Notes: generated by a model from the letters alone, not told the origin. Positions 44,587-54,733 are shown, counted from the first letter of the stretch. The stretch: DNA of 64,000 nt from Spartinivicinus ruber (GCF_011009015.1 NZ_CP048878.1:1835001-1899000), one strand, 5' to 3'. Made by a program: numbers and translations.

Positions 44587-46041
44587 CTAAGTTCTAGAAG
44601 AAGGAGTTAGTAATAGTGCATCATCACAATTTAGCATAGGTCTACTAATATCGTAGTCGTTCTTCTTGCTTCCTTGTTTGACTGAATATTTAAAAATATC
44701 TTTTATTTCAGTGGTTGATAATTTTGGGTTTCTCTCTAGCATTCTGGCAATACATGCTGAAACGTAAGGAGCTGCCATAGAAGTGCCAGAGATCTTTAAT
44801 TTCAAAGAATTAGGATCAGCTTCATCATAATTTGCATTTGTTGATTCGATATTATGGCCTGGAGCTAATACTGTTACATGCTTAGATAGATTGGTATAGT
44901 CTGTCACATTTCCACTATTGTAGGTCTCATTTGTATAGTCATCTGTTCCTGATGTTGGGTAGACAGCACCAACAGAAATTACGTTTTGAAGACAAGATGG
45001 AAATCCAACGTATCCTTTTTGGTAATCATTACCAGAAGCGACAACAATTTTTACCCCTTTTTTTGCTAGATTATCAATTGCTTTTTTATAATCAGCTAGA
45101 TGTCCTGATAACATGCCATCACAATTTTCTGAAGCATAACTACTACTACCTAAACTCATATTAACGATATCCACATCAGGAATATCTGATGTAATTTTAT
45201 TTAATGCTTCAATAGTGTCAAAAGTTGATCCATTGCCGTTTTTATGTAAAGAGCGTAAGTTGACAATGTTAGCATTATAGGCCATTCCAGCAGGAGCACC
45301 TCCCTTGAGAGGTTTCGCCGCAATGATGCCTGCTACATGTGTACCATGAGTATCTTGTTTACCATCTATGGTACGAGCACTACCTCCTTCATTTGGGTAG
45401 TTTTGTGGACAATTGGACGGCTCCCCCTTCTGATCTATATGCTTAGAAAAGCAATAGTGAGAAACATTAGGCAGCTGCGGGACATTGGCTACGCCTGAAT
45501 CAATAACAGCTACAGTAATTCCCTTTCCAGTAAGGTCTTTGAATCTTGTATGTCCATTATAGTCACTTTGGGTAAAAGAAGTACGATATCCTCTATTTTT
45601 TTTTGATAAATTTCCTGTATTAAGTGAAACCTCTTCTATATAAATATCTTTGGAAGAATTGCTTAGCTTAATGATATCTTCATATGTAATTTCTATTGTA
45701 AATAATGGCGATGTTCCAACCATATTAAAATTACTATATTGTATCCCTGCATTGTTTAAAACAGCTTTTGCTTCATTTTCAAAGTTTGTATCATCACTAT
45801 TTATTAAATTGTCTGAAAGCTTGATGGAAATTTTTATCGCTATATTTTTATTGGTTGTTTCCAGCTTTCGTTTAAGCTGTCCTGAGATGTTAGGGTAATT
45901 AAATTTGCTGTTTGAGTTAAAGCTTGTTTTATTAATTGTTTTGGGACTGAGTTTGTTGGAGTCTTCTGTATTTTCAGTTGCTAGGGCATTACAGGAAACA
46001 AAAATAGCAAGGCTTAAACTTGATAATAAATAATACTTCAT
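44587..46041 (-). CDS. Secreted subtilisin-like serine protease, S8 family
   Basis: 484 residues with a signal peptide (MKYYLLSSLSLAIFVSCNALA), an inhibitor-like propeptide (about 60-140) and a catalytic domain. Triad: Asp181 in AVIDSGVA, His232 in DTHGTHVAGIIAA, Ser421 in SGTSMAAPYV, with oxyanion Asn338 in VVASGNDY. Several Cys in the mature part suggest disulfides, as expected for an exported protein. The pseudoprotease gene lies 47 bases downstream in the same direction, so the two are probably co-transcribed and arose by duplication. Confidence 0.94.
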   Translation of the reverse strand: MKYYLLSSLSLAIFVSCNALATENTEDSNKLSPKTINKTSFNSNSKFNYPNISGQLKRKLETTNKNIAIKISIKLSDNLINSDDTNFENEAKAVLNNAGIQYSNFNMVGTSPLFTIEITYEDIIKLSNSSKDIYIEEVSLNTGNLSKKNRGYRTSFTQSDYNGHTRFKDLTGKGITVAVIDSGVANVPQLPNVSHYCFSKHIDQKGEPSNCPQNYPNEGGSARTIDGKQDTHGTHVAGIIAAKPLKGGAPAGMAYNANIVNLRSLHKNGNGSTFDTIEALNKITSDIPDVDIVNMSLGSSSYASENCDGMLSGHLADYKKAIDNLAKKGVKIVVASGNDYQKGYVGFPSCLQNVISVGAVYPTSGTDDYTNETYNSGNVTDYTNLSKHVTVLAPGHNIESTNANYDEADPNSLKLKISGTSMAAPYVSACIARMLERNPKLSTTEIKDIFKYSVKQGSKKNDYDISRPMLNCDDALLLTPSSRT

Positions 46042-46134
46042 AAATAGCTCTTTAAGGTTGGGTGGATATTATTTAATTGAAGTTGATTATAGATATATGA
46101 TCAATACTTCTCATATATGTAGTTGTTGGATTAA

Positions 46135-46881
46135 TTAACTATTTTTACTCACTTTCAACTTATCAATAACAATCGTACTTGCAGGATCATCAGCAAAAAT
46201 ACGAATATTGCCACAGCTGTTATATACACTGCTATTGACTCTACCCGTTGAATTGCCGCCTGAAACAGTAATGCGGCTGGTGCTACCACAAGCATATACG
46301 TTGACAGTTGTTTTTTGGTTGTTAACGCCATGGACTACCATTTCTAGCTGATAGTTACCATCTTCTTTTAATTGATATTGAAGCTCTCCACCACTCGCAT
46401 AAGTGTTAGTTAAATGAAACTCATTTTTATCTTCACATAAAGTACTGGGCTTGGCCTCAGCAAGCTTTGCTGTACCTGTGGTTTTCCAATTAGTGAGCTT
46501 ATCTATTTTTTGAATAGATTGACATAATTTAGTTTTAGAGTTTGCATCGCCAGGTGAAGGCCAGTTGTTATCAGTAGGCCAACTATTATCTGTTGGCCAA
46601 TTAGGTTTAGGCCAGTTACTACTAGGCCAATTATTTGTAGACCATGAATTATCAAACCAGTCATCATTACTTGTATTTTTGTTATTCCAGCGGTTTGTTT
46701 TATTTGAACTGATTTTTTTTGATGAATGTTTGTTAGAGCTATTCCAGCTAGCTGAAGTACTACATTTGGAAGAGCCTTTACCTGATTGATAGCAAGAGTC
46801 ACTATCAAAATTACCGTTGGCCTGGCTTAGTGAACTAAAAGCAAGGGTAGTAGCTATAAAAGCTAGTTTATTAAGTTTCAT
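46135..46881 (-). CDS. Secreted Ser/Asn-rich protein with NWP repeats
   Basis: 248 residues with a signal peptide (MKLNKLAFIATTLAFSSLSQA). Residues about 25-75 are Ser/Asn/Lys-rich and low complexity. About 75-110 hold a run of short repeats of the type SNWPKPNWPTDNSWPTDNNW. The C-terminal 130 residues look like a beta-rich domain (YQLEMVVHGVNNQKTTVNVY, RIFADDPASTIVIDKLKV) that could be a carbohydrate-binding or prepeptidase-like module. Four or more Cys are present. I do not recognise the family. It lies upstream of the subtilase genes on the same strand. Confidence 0.65.
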   Translation of the reverse strand: MKLNKLAFIATTLAFSSLSQANGNFDSDSCYQSGKGSSKCSTSASWNSSNKHSSKKISSNKTNRWNNKNTSNDDWFDNSWSTNNWPSSNWPKPNWPTDNSWPTDNNWPSPGDANSKTKLCQSIQKIDKLTNWKTTGTAKLAEAKPSTLCEDKNEFHLTNTYASGGELQYQLKEDGNYQLEMVVHGVNNQKTTVNVYACGSTSRITVSGGNSTGRVNSSVYNSCGNIRIFADDPASTIVIDKLKVSKNS

Positions 46882-47082
46882 ATTTTATCCTTAATTTTAT
46901 TAGAGGTGTTCTATGATTTGTTAGTGCAAATTATTTTAATTATGTGGTTAGTTAATATGTTGGTTTATTTTGCATTTTTAGGTTTGTAAGTTTTATCTTT
47001 ACATTCTAATGTGATGTTGGTGAGCTAACTTAAAACTAATTTGTTAGGTTGAGCTAAGTGCTGGTTATAAAGGGGAAATGTT

Positions 47083-47111
47083 AAAAAAAAGCCCATTTTT
47101 AAAATGGGCTT
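47083..47111 (-). terminator. Rho-independent terminator of the PagL-like gene
   Basis: On the minus strand AAGCCCATTT (47111-47102) pairs with AAATGGGCTT (47098-47089), followed by a T-run (the A-run at 47083-47090 of the plus strand). It ends transcription from the gene at 47163-47744. Confidence 0.85.
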
Positions 47112-47162
47112 AGAGGTATTATTTGGAGAGATTGATTTTCATAGGAAAAATTATTGTTTGAA

Positions 47163-47744
47163 TTAGAATGTATAACCAACACTTAGGCCAGCAAAATTTT
47201 GTCCACTGTTTTCCTTTGTTAGTGAACCATTAGAAAAGTGTCTTGCGTAAAGTTCTAGTGCAATACCACTATCAAAACGATAGCCTACCGCTAACCGTTC
47301 CCCAAAGGTGAATTTAGAACCTATGCGGTTGGTGTCATTATCTTTAATATAAGCGCCTAAACCAACAGTGAGGTAAGTATTTTTTCCGCTAAGTAGTGCT
47401 ACATCTTTCGATATGCCAAACATGTTCAGGTCATACTGACTTAAGTCTACATTATCTTTAAAACTTTTATTAGTAGGATCATTTTTTGAGTTTTTTCCTC
47501 GGAATATACCTAATTCAAGATTATTTCTTGCTGGTAAACGAAAGAATGTATCAGGTTGACTATAGGAAATACCTCCAAAGTAAAGTTTTTCAAACCCTTT
47601 GCCACGAAAACTCATGCCACCGTGTACCATGATTTGATTTTCTTTATCGCCAAACATTGGATTGTTGGTTTTAGACTCAGCGAGAGCTGTGTTTGTTAAA
47701 CAGTGAGTAATAAGTAAGGCTGTTGAGTAAAGCTGAAATCTCAT
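47163..47744 (-). CDS. PagL-like lipid A 3-O-deacylase (outer membrane)
   Basis: 193 residues with a signal peptide (MRFQLYSTALLITHCLTNTALAES) and an alternating hydrophobic/polar beta-barrel pattern ending in the aromatic GYTF. The C-terminal motif YARHFSNGSLTKENSGQNF matches the PagL active site, with His169 and Ser171 in HxSN. The acidic residue expected 14 residues after His is Asn here, as I believe occurs in some family members. PagL removes the 3-O fatty chain of lipid A. It is followed by its own terminator. Confidence 0.75.
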   Translation of the reverse strand: MRFQLYSTALLITHCLTNTALAESKTNNPMFGDKENQIMVHGGMSFRGKGFEKLYFGGISYSQPDTFFRLPARNNLELGIFRGKNSKNDPTNKSFKDNVDLSQYDLNMFGISKDVALLSGKNTYLTVGLGAYIKDNDTNRIGSKFTFGERLAVGYRFDSGIALELYARHFSNGSLTKENSGQNFAGLSVGYTF

Positions 47745-48143
47745 CGGAAATGGCCTTTATTTATTCTGAAAAAATACAGTAGGAATTGTAGGTATATATT
47801 ATTGATAATAAAGTAGCTTTACAGTTTCTTTACTATGAGTTGTGACTTATATCTATATTATCTTAGTCTGATTTTTTTATTAATGTGTTGGGTTGTTATT
47901 GGTTGTGTTTGATTATTCTTAATAAAACTTTAAATACATGTGTTTAATTTATTTTTATGTAAAACAGCTTTTAGCATGGATTTAATTTTTGATGCACTAC
48001 ACTTTCCTAAAGCTTTACTACACTAAACAAGTTAGCTAGATTTTTTTTATAAGCTACCAATGCTATATAACAGGAATATTGAAAAAGGAACTATTCATTC
48101 TTGTGTTTAAGTACTTGAATATATAAAGAACAAGGAAGTTCTC
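47745..48143. other. Divergent promoter region, PagL-like gene and chemoreceptor
   Basis: About 400 very AT-rich bases with no gene I can support. It should hold the two divergent promoters. The chemoreceptor ribosome site (AAGGA) is at its right end. I saw no recognisable operator. Confidence 0.35.
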
Positions 48144-50171
48144 ATGGTAAACTTTTGGTATTTTGGCCAAAGACTCATTGCTAAACTGCGTTTGACACAA
48201 AAGTTTCAGTTAATTTTGGGCTTGTTAGCTTTTCCTATTGTATATGCTTTTTGGCAACTTGTGGCTACACATAATCAAGATATCCGTGTATGGGAGGCTG
48301 AGTTACAGGGGCAGCAGCTTATTGCTGCTGTGCATCCTTTGCAGCTTATTGCTGCTGAACATAGGGGTAAAACAGTTGCTTGGCTGGCTGGTAGTGAACT
48401 TGCAGCGGATGACCTTCCTAACATTAGAAATAAACTTGAACAAGCATTTCAACATGCAATTAAAGTGGCAAATGATAAAGGGTATCCAAAAATTTCTCGT
48501 GAGCTTAGCTCTATTTTTCATGATTGGAAGTCGATGGTTGATCATTTATCCATGAATGTACCAGCTAACAAGGCCTTTTCTCAACATTCAGATTGGATCA
48601 ATCGTATATCTATTATTGTCGATACCATTGCTACAGATAGTGGTCTTATTCTTGACCCTAAATTAAATACTTTTTTAGCCATGGATATTTTTGTATATCA
48701 GTTACCTCTATTGTTTGAAACAACAGGAAAACTTCGTGGTAAAGGGAGTTTAGTTGCTGCTAAAGGCCAATTTACCCCTGAGTTATTTATTGAGGTAACC
48801 CGGCTTACTGAAGTTATGGAAGAAACCTATAAAAAAGTTGTCGCACAGATTACAGCATTAGGGAATTACTCTGATAGCTATCAAAAACGCATAGAACCTT
48901 ATTCTAACCAGTTATCAAAAGTGGTGAACGATTTTATATTAACCAGCAGAAGTGAACTACTAAAAAATGACAGCCCATCAATTGCAGTAGAAGATTTTTT
49001 TAATAATGGTTCTACCGCAATAAAAGCTCAAATGGATTTTTACCTCCTAATTGAAGAGCTATTTGTGGAAGGTGCTAGACAACACTTAGCTGAAACGCAA
49101 AACAAACGTAATATGGTAATTACTGTATTTAGTGTAACTATGCTGTCTGCACTATATTTATTAGTTTGTTATCAAATTAATACACGCTTAGCTATAAATA
49201 AATTACTTTATGCTGCAAACTCACTAGAGTTAGGCCAACTAAATATTCAATTGGAAGCAACAGGCCAGGATGAGCTCTCTGAAGCCATTAATGCAACAGG
49301 CCGAGCGATGAACTTATTACGTCAGAAAGTGAAGGCACTGGCTGATGAAGCTGTTGTGTTAAACCAAACGGCTCAGGCACTTGATCAAGAGTCAGATACT
49401 AATCAGCAATCAGGGAATGACCAAAAGCAGAGGATTAGTCATATTGTAGAGCTTGTTAGGCATAGTACTGATTCGGCACAGTCGATGCTAGAGCTTGCAG
49501 ATGAAACATCGCACCATGTTCAAAATGTCTATCACTCTGTTGAAGAAAGCTCACAGCAGTCTATTGAAACAGCTAATGTAAGTCATCGTTTGGCTGAGCA
49601 AATTAATGATGCTGCCCAACAGATTATCCAATTGGCTAACAGTGCTAACAATATCAGTAATGTGATACATGTGATTAGAGAGGTAGCAGAGCAAACCAAC
49701 TTATTAGCACTGAATGCCGCGATTGAAGCCGCCAGAGCAGGAGAGCAGGGGCAAGGCTTTGCAGTTGTCGCTGAAGAGGTTCGTACCCTGGCAACAAGAA
49801 CCCAAGAGGCGACGAATGAAATTAGTCAGTCTATTTTAAACTTACAGCAAATAGCTGAAGATGCGGTTAAGGTGATGGAGGCTTCATCAAGTGATGCCGC
49901 GACCAGTGAAGAGAGAACCCGTAATACAGGTGATGCATTACAAAAGGTGACTGAGGCTACAAATCAAGTGGCTGCAGCATTCCAAAAAGTTGCCGAGGCT
50001 GCGAACATTCAAGCATCTACAGCAGCTGATATTAATTCGCATATAGACTCAGTTAATCAATCGGCATCAAATTTAGTATCTAGTGCAAAACGTGTTGCTG
50101 AAAGTGCTAATTCTGTACATATCCGCAGTAAAAATATTGAAGATATTGTTTCTGGCTTTAAGTTTGGTTGA
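48144..50171 (+). CDS. Methyl-accepting chemotaxis protein
   Basis: 675 residues. Two transmembrane helices (about 22-42 and 325-345) bracket a large periplasmic helical domain (about 45-320) that resembles nitrate/nitrite-sensing-type chemoreceptor domains in its helical character. I do not assign a ligand. HAMP follows, then the signalling hairpin with the conserved tip [21 protein letters not shown] and [13 protein letters not shown]. No C-terminal CheR pentapeptide is seen. A 27-base direct repeat in the N-terminal part (48314-48330 and 48341-48357) gives [16 protein letters not shown], a small tandem duplication. Confidence 0.94.
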   Translation: MVNFWYFGQRLIAKLRLTQKFQLILGLLAFPIVYAFWQLVATHNQDIRVWEAELQGQQLIAAVHPLQLIAAEHRGKTVAWLAGSELAADDLPNIRNKLEQAFQHAIKVANDKGYPKISRELSSIFHDWKSMVDHLSMNVPANKAFSQHSDWINRISIIVDTIATDSGLILDPKLNTFLAMDIFVYQLPLLFETTGKLRGKGSLVAAKGQFTPELFIEVTRLTEVMEETYKKVVAQITALGNYSDSYQKRIEPYSNQLSKVVNDFILTSRSELLKNDSPSIAVEDFFNNGSTAIKAQMDFYLLIEELFVEGARQHLAETQNKRNMVITVFSVTMLSALYLLVCYQINTRLAINKLLYAANSLELGQLNIQLEATGQDELSEAINATGRAMNLLRQKVKALADEAVVLNQTAQALDQESDTNQQSGNDQKQRISHIVELVRHSTDSAQSMLELADETSHHVQNVYHSVEESSQQSIETANVSHRLAEQINDAAQQIIQLANSANNISNVIHVIREVAEQTNLLALNAAIEAARAGEQGQGFAVVAEEVRTLATRTQEATNEISQSILNLQQIAEDAVKVMEASSSDAATSEERTRNTGDALQKVTEATNQVAAAFQKVAEAANIQASTAADINSHIDSVNQSASNLVSSAKRVAESANSVHIRSKNIEDIVSGFKFG

Positions 50172-50420
50172 TTATTGGTGGTATTACAGTAAATCATTTG
50201 AGCCAATTTATATCTGGCACAGCTGGCTTATATGAGTATACGTTGATTTTTGTAAAATAACTGTCTTGTCAATCATCTTTACTTTTTTTACATTTGCTGC
50301 TTTTGTAATACTCAGACTATAGCGGCCCTATACGTATTATTACAATGGTTATTTTATTTTAAAAAGGTCTTCAATGTTATAAGATTCAATAGTTATCTAT
50401 ATATGAGTCTTAATCAGTAG

Positions 50421-51068
50421 ATGTACATGAATATGAATTGGTGTCTGATAAAGCTTATTAAAGCTGCTGGTATACCCACTTTGCTTATTAGTCTTACCGC
50501 TTGCAGTGTTATGTCTAGAGAAGAGTGCTTGACAGCAGACTGGTATACAGTTGGTTATGCAGATGGTGCTGATGGGCGGCCTCCATCTAGAATTGGAGAC
50601 TATCGACAAGACTGTGCTGAATATGGGGTTAGACCTGATTTAGACAACTATCGTTTAGGTCATCGTTCTGGGCTTGATAGATATTGTACTGAGGCAAATG
50701 GTTTTCAAGAAGGTGTTGAAGGTAATAGGTATAAGGGTGTTTGCCCTTATCCATTAGAAGCTAACTTTTTAGCTGGGTATAACCGAGGGAAACAAATCTA
50801 TCAGGCGAAAAGAGAGTGGAAAAATATTCAAGATGATTTAAGGCGTGCAAGCTCTGAATTAGAAGAATTTGATGAAAAGATTAATAAAAAAGAGCGTGAG
50901 CTGGTAAAAGATGGGTTGACATCCGCGCGGCGGGCTGAAATATTGCAAGATTTAAATAATATCCGGTATAACAAGCAACAGTTACAACATAAAATCTATC
51001 AGCTGGAAAGTGATGAGCGCTGGTCAAAACAACAGTATAATTCACTGCGTTTTAGAGATAGTTGGTAA
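50421..51068 (+). CDS. DUF2799 family lipoprotein
   Basis: 215 residues. A lipobox (LLISLTAC, Cys at 28) marks it as an exported lipoprotein. Residues about 35-120 hold repeated short units with GYADGADGRPPSRIGDYR, RLGHRSGLDRYCTEANGFQEG and LAGYNRGKQIY, the DUF2799 pattern. The C-terminal 80 residues are a charged coiled coil (LRRASSELEEFDEKINKKER). Three ATGs lie close together at the start, and none has a strong ribosome site, so the exact start is uncertain. Function unknown. Confidence 0.8.
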   Translation: MYMNMNWCLIKLIKAAGIPTLLISLTACSVMSREECLTADWYTVGYADGADGRPPSRIGDYRQDCAEYGVRPDLDNYRLGHRSGLDRYCTEANGFQEGVEGNRYKGVCPYPLEANFLAGYNRGKQIYQAKREWKNIQDDLRRASSELEEFDEKINKKERELVKDGLTSARRAEILQDLNNIRYNKQQLQHKIYQLESDERWSKQQYNSLRFRDSW

Positions 51069-51122
51069 ATGCTCAATTGGGATGAGTCATGAACTATAAG
51101 TGGGGAATGTTAAAATAAGTGT

Positions 51123-51761
51123 TTATTTAGTGTTTATGTTGGCAACTATATTTTCTACTGCTACAGATTTTCCTTTTAGAATTAATTCTAAAGCGTACTG
51201 AGGGTATTTATTATAGGTGATAATCACTATGTGATGGTGCTTGTGATGTTGATAAACGTACGCATGAATGCCATCTTTTGCATAAAACCATTTGTTTTGG
51301 TCTGCATTTAGTATTTTTCCAAACAAGCCATTTTCCCATGAGGCTTCTTCTATAGAACTATTAATTGTTTCTGGTAAATCGTTGAGTGTAAATTGAAATT
51401 CTACTTGAAATTGATTCCGTGGCACTGGATTGTATTTGATATGGTGATTTTCTGGCGAATGAGGTGGTTTGAGCAAAATAAGAGGAGTTATTTTTAATGA
51501 GGTATTTACTGGATACTCCAGTAATATAGAGTCATGGATTTGACGTACAGATTGGAAGCTTGAGGGAAGTACAAGCTGGAGGTCTTTCCATTTATACTGA
51601 AAGCCTTGGCTAACATTGGTTTTTGGCCACTCTTTTTTAATCGCTACTTGGTTGCAAATATGTTCTTGATTAAGGCAGATAGTACGAGTGGAATTTGTTG
51701 ACTCACTACATGCTGTGGTAGTAAGTATAAGACTAATAGTCAGAAAGGATTTTTTTAACAC
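51123..51761 (-). CDS. Predicted lipoprotein of unknown function
   Basis: 212 residues. The start MLKKSFLTISLILTTTACSE has a lipobox (TTAC, Cys18). The rest is mixed alpha/beta with no motif I can name; two more Cys occur near CLNQEHIC. It is convergent with the DUF2799 gene. The N-terminal features support export to the envelope; nothing more can be said from sequence. Confidence 0.65.
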   Translation of the reverse strand: MLKKSFLTISLILTTTACSESTNSTRTICLNQEHICNQVAIKKEWPKTNVSQGFQYKWKDLQLVLPSSFQSVRQIHDSILLEYPVNTSLKITPLILLKPPHSPENHHIKYNPVPRNQFQVEFQFTLNDLPETINSSIEEASWENGLFGKILNADQNKWFYAKDGIHAYVYQHHKHHHIVIITYNKYPQYALELILKGKSVAVENIVANINTK

Positions 51762-51852
51762 TTTATTGCATCACTTATAATGAAGTAAACTAACGTAGTC
51801 TATTCAATTTGTTGGCTTATGAATAGCGTAAAAAGGCTTTTTGTTATAGTCA

Positions 51853-52317
51853 TCAAGAAAGCTGCTTAGTCATTATATGACTTACAATCTGATAGCCGCT
51901 ATTTTTATAAAGTGTTTGGGCAATTTTATTATTTTTGTAAACGTGTAGTATTATATGGTTTACATGATGTTGCTTTATCTTGCTCTCAATTAAAGCCAGT
52001 ACTTGTTTGCCATAACCTTGTTGCCGATGAGGTTGATCTATTTCTATAGTATCAAGCCAGGCAGATTGCTCATCCTTCTGAATAGAATAAGAGACAACCC
52101 CTATTTTTTGTTGATGTTTATCTTCAATTGTATAAATATATTGGTTTTTTGTATTGATGCCATCTTTATACTTATATGAAAGTTGCTCTTTGGCGATATC
52201 CAAGGCTCTTTTAGGTGGTAACTTGTAGGCTTTTGTCATCCACTCAGCAAATTCTTTTACTTCATTTTCAAAAAATATAGTAAATTCATATTGTTTCATT
52301 GGGCGAAGTGTAACCAT
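51853..52317 (-). CDS. GNAT-family N-acetyltransferase
   Basis: 154 residues. The acetyl-CoA binding motif is IDQPHRQQGYGKQVLALIESK (the Q-x-x-G-x-G type), and a closing HVYKNNKIAQTLYKNSGYQIV is typical of GNAT proteins. Substrate unknown. Stands alone on the minus strand. Confidence 0.88.
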   Translation of the reverse strand: MVTLRPMKQYEFTIFFENEVKEFAEWMTKAYKLPPKRALDIAKEQLSYKYKDGINTKNQYIYTIEDKHQQKIGVVSYSIQKDEQSAWLDTIEIDQPHRQQGYGKQVLALIESKIKQHHVNHIILHVYKNNKIAQTLYKNSGYQIVSHIMTKQLS

Positions 52318-52531
52318 AATTTTTCTCTCTTATATGTTATCAGGTGGTTTGGAATGGTCTATCCCATTAACAAGGATATTCAAACAAGAGTTTAGTTTGC
52401 TAAAATAGTATAAATAGGTACTTTAAACAAAATAAAATATTTTAGAAAGTCAGCTTAACATCAGGAATGCAAGTTAGTCTATCAACTAAGTTTGAATAAC
52501 AATATCACTCTGTTGAGGAGAGCTGTACTCT

Positions 52532-53090
52532 ATGCCTACGTCAAATCAACCAGTTCCACGTATTGACAAGCTGGGAACAACCACTATTTTATTGCATTGG
52601 ATTGTCGCAGCTGTGATGATTTTTTTATTGTCATCCGGTATATATGACTACTTTCGAAGACTTTGGCTGGTATTCCTGGCATAAGTCAGTTGGTGTATTG
52701 GCGTTATTTATTGCGGTGTTAAGGGTTATTTGGCGAATAAAAGAAGGATTTCCAAAGCCTTTAAATAATGACCAGTCAATACAGGTTATATTAGCTAAAT
52801 TAGCGCACTATACGTTATTAGCTTGTACGATAGTGATGCCTATTTCAGGCATTATTGCATCTGCAGCAGGTGGTTATGGTTTGCCTTTCTTTGAATTCTC
52901 ATTAATTGAAAGTGTCCCTCCAGCTGAGAGGCCTATGAATAGTTTTTGGGCTGGTTTTTCCAAAGAGGCCCACTTCTTTGCCGGCTATTTAATGGTTGCA
53001 ATTTTAGCTATACATATTGTTGGAGCGCTTTGGCATCAGCTGGTTAAAAAGGACAATACTATGTATAGAATGATTGGCGTAAATAAATAA
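52532..53090 (+). pseudogene. Cytochrome b561 gene with a 2-base frameshift in a TA run
   Basis: The ATG at 52532 (GAGGAG upstream) starts MPTSNQPVPRIDKLGTTTILLHWIVAAVMIFLLSSGIYD, a cytochrome b561 N-terminus with the first heme His. The protein should go on as MTTFEDFGWYSWHKSVGVLA, which is present but in another frame from 52644. The break is in TATATAT (52639-52645): two more bases (one TA unit) would join the frames. The second part runs to 53090 with the remaining His (HYTLLA, HFFAGYLMVA, HIVGALWH). So the gene is off as it stands. Slippage may switch it, or this may be a sequencing error. Confidence 0.8.
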
Positions 53091-53110
53091 TAAGTGGAAT
53101 GTGTGAAATG

Positions 53111-53143
53111 CCAGCTATAGTGAGTATATTTTACTACAGCTGG
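53111..53143. terminator. Hairpin at convergent gene ends
   Basis: CCAGCTATAG (53111-53120) pairs with CTACAGCTGG (53134-53143) with one mismatch. It sits between the cytochrome b561 gene and the rhodanese gene and overlaps the rhodanese stop codon. Likely bidirectional. Confidence 0.5.
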
Positions 53144-53541
53144 TTTATGTAGCTTGTCAAAATGAATCCCTCATCAATCCAACCACAAATACCACCAATC
53201 ATTTTCTTAACTGGGCGTTTTAACTCGGCCAGGCGCACGGCCGCTTTTTCAGTCGCATTACAATGAGGGCCAGCACAATAAACAATAAATAGAGTATTTT
53301 TAGGAAATTGGTTGATTAATTCTGATTTTATTTTCCAATGAGGTAGATTAATAGCGCCTGCAATATGTCCTTGGTTAAATGCTTCTTCACCTCTCACATC
53401 CAATAACACAAAATCTTGTTGGTGGTTGGTTATTGCGTGGTGAACATCCCAACAATCAGTTTCATACTGTAGCAAATGCTGAAAATGGGCTAATGCTTGA
53501 TAGCTGGGCGCTGCAGGTGTTCTAGATACTACTGACGACAT
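53134..53541 (-). CDS. Rhodanese-like domain protein
   Basis: 135 residues. Single rhodanese domain: LLDVRGEEAFNQGHIAGAINLP, then the active-site loop VYCAGPHCNAT with the catalytic Cys, then the end GGICGWIDEG. Rhodaneses move sulfane sulfur. The ATG has AGGAG 7 bases upstream. No partner domain. It is divergent from the GlxA-type regulator and could be its target, as such pairs are common. Confidence 0.9.
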   Translation of the reverse strand: MSSVVSRTPAAPSYQALAHFQHLLQYETDCWDVHHAITNHQQDFVLLDVRGEEAFNQGHIAGAINLPHWKIKSELINQFPKNTLFIVYCAGPHCNATEKAAVRLAELKRPVKKMIGGICGWIDEGFILTSYINQL

Positions 53542-53682
53542 GTTATTGCTCCTGGGGAATTGATAAATCTATATCATGGGTTTTGGTATATATCTTATGC
53601 AGTGGGAGCCCCAATTTAAATTGGCTTAAAAGACAATATGCGTTAACTTTAAGCCAAGTGATTTAACTGATGGCAAGTAAAA

Positions 53683-54615
53683 GTGTGTACAGTAGCGATT
53701 TTGGCCTATCCGGGGTTGGCTACCTTTGAGTTTGGTTGCGCCATTGAGCTGTTTGCCTTATCCCGGCCAGAATATCAGCAGTGGTATCAAGCGGAAGTGG
53801 TCACTTTTGATCGTAGTCCGGTATCTGCGACTGGTGGTATTTTAGTGACAGCAAAGCCGGTGACGAGTTTATTGGATTATCACACCTTGATTATCCCAGG
53901 TTGGCCAGTTCAGCAAACGGAGGTACCCACATTAATAAAGCAACAAATAACTAACAAGTATAAAAGTGGTGGTCGAATATTATCGTTTTGTTCAGGAGCA
54001 TTTTTGCTTGCTGAATTGGGGCTGTTGAATGGTAGGCGGGCAACGACGCATTGGCGTTATGCTGAGTTATTTCAACAGCGTTATGGGCAAGTGCATTTTC
54101 AAGACAATGTCTTGTATACATTTGATGGCCAAATTGGTTGTTCGGCAGGTAGTGCCGCTGGAATTGATTTGGGTATTGAAGTGATCCGTCAGGATTTTGG
54201 TCATGACATTGCTAATCAAGTAGCGCGGCGTTTGGTGGTTTCCCCTCATCGTAGTGGCGGTCAAGCGCAGTATGTGGAAACACCTGTTATCAAACATCAT
54301 AATCATTTTTCTGCCACGCTGGACTGGGCTGTAGAGCACTTACATCTGCCAATAGCCGTGAATGACCTTGCTAAACAAGCTAACATGTCACGGCGAAGCT
54401 TTGATCGACATTTCAAATTGGCCTTGGGTATGAGCCCAAAAGAATGGCTTAACCGACAGCGGTTAACCTTGGCGCAAAAGCAGTTAGAGCAACGTACTGC
54501 TTCTATTGAGCAGATCGCGCTTAATGTAGGGTTTGGTAATGCTATGAATTTACGCCATTACTTTAGAAAATACCTAGGGATATCACCTAGCCAATATCAG
54601 GCACAATTTTTATAA
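53683..54615 (+). CDS. GlxA-type transcriptional regulator, DJ-1/PfpI plus AraC domains
   Basis: 310 residues from a GTG start (a stop is in frame five codons upstream). The N-terminal DJ-1/PfpI domain (about 1-175) has VAILAYPGLATFEFGCAIELF and the elbow LSFCSGAFLLAELGLLNGRRATTHW. The C-terminal AraC-type helix-turn-helix pair is in VNDLAKQANMSRRSFDRHFK and IEQIALNVGFGNAMNLRHYFRKYLG. The ligand is unknown. It starts about 140 bases from the divergent rhodanese gene. Confidence 0.92.
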   Translation: MCTVAILAYPGLATFEFGCAIELFALSRPEYQQWYQAEVVTFDRSPVSATGGILVTAKPVTSLLDYHTLIIPGWPVQQTEVPTLIKQQITNKYKSGGRILSFCSGAFLLAELGLLNGRRATTHWRYAELFQQRYGQVHFQDNVLYTFDGQIGCSAGSAAGIDLGIEVIRQDFGHDIANQVARRLVVSPHRSGGQAQYVETPVIKHHNHFSATLDWAVEHLHLPIAVNDLAKQANMSRRSFDRHFKLALGMSPKEWLNRQRLTLAQKQLEQRTASIEQIALNVGFGNAMNLRHYFRKYLGISPSQYQAQFL

Positions 54616-54733
54616 AAGTAGCTCTATAATAAGAGTGGCATTGCTTTCCTGGGGCTATTTATGAGCAGTACTATAGTCAAAGGAGGTAATCTATATAGCC
54701 ATTCGTGAAGGGTATAAAAAACGAGAGAATGCA

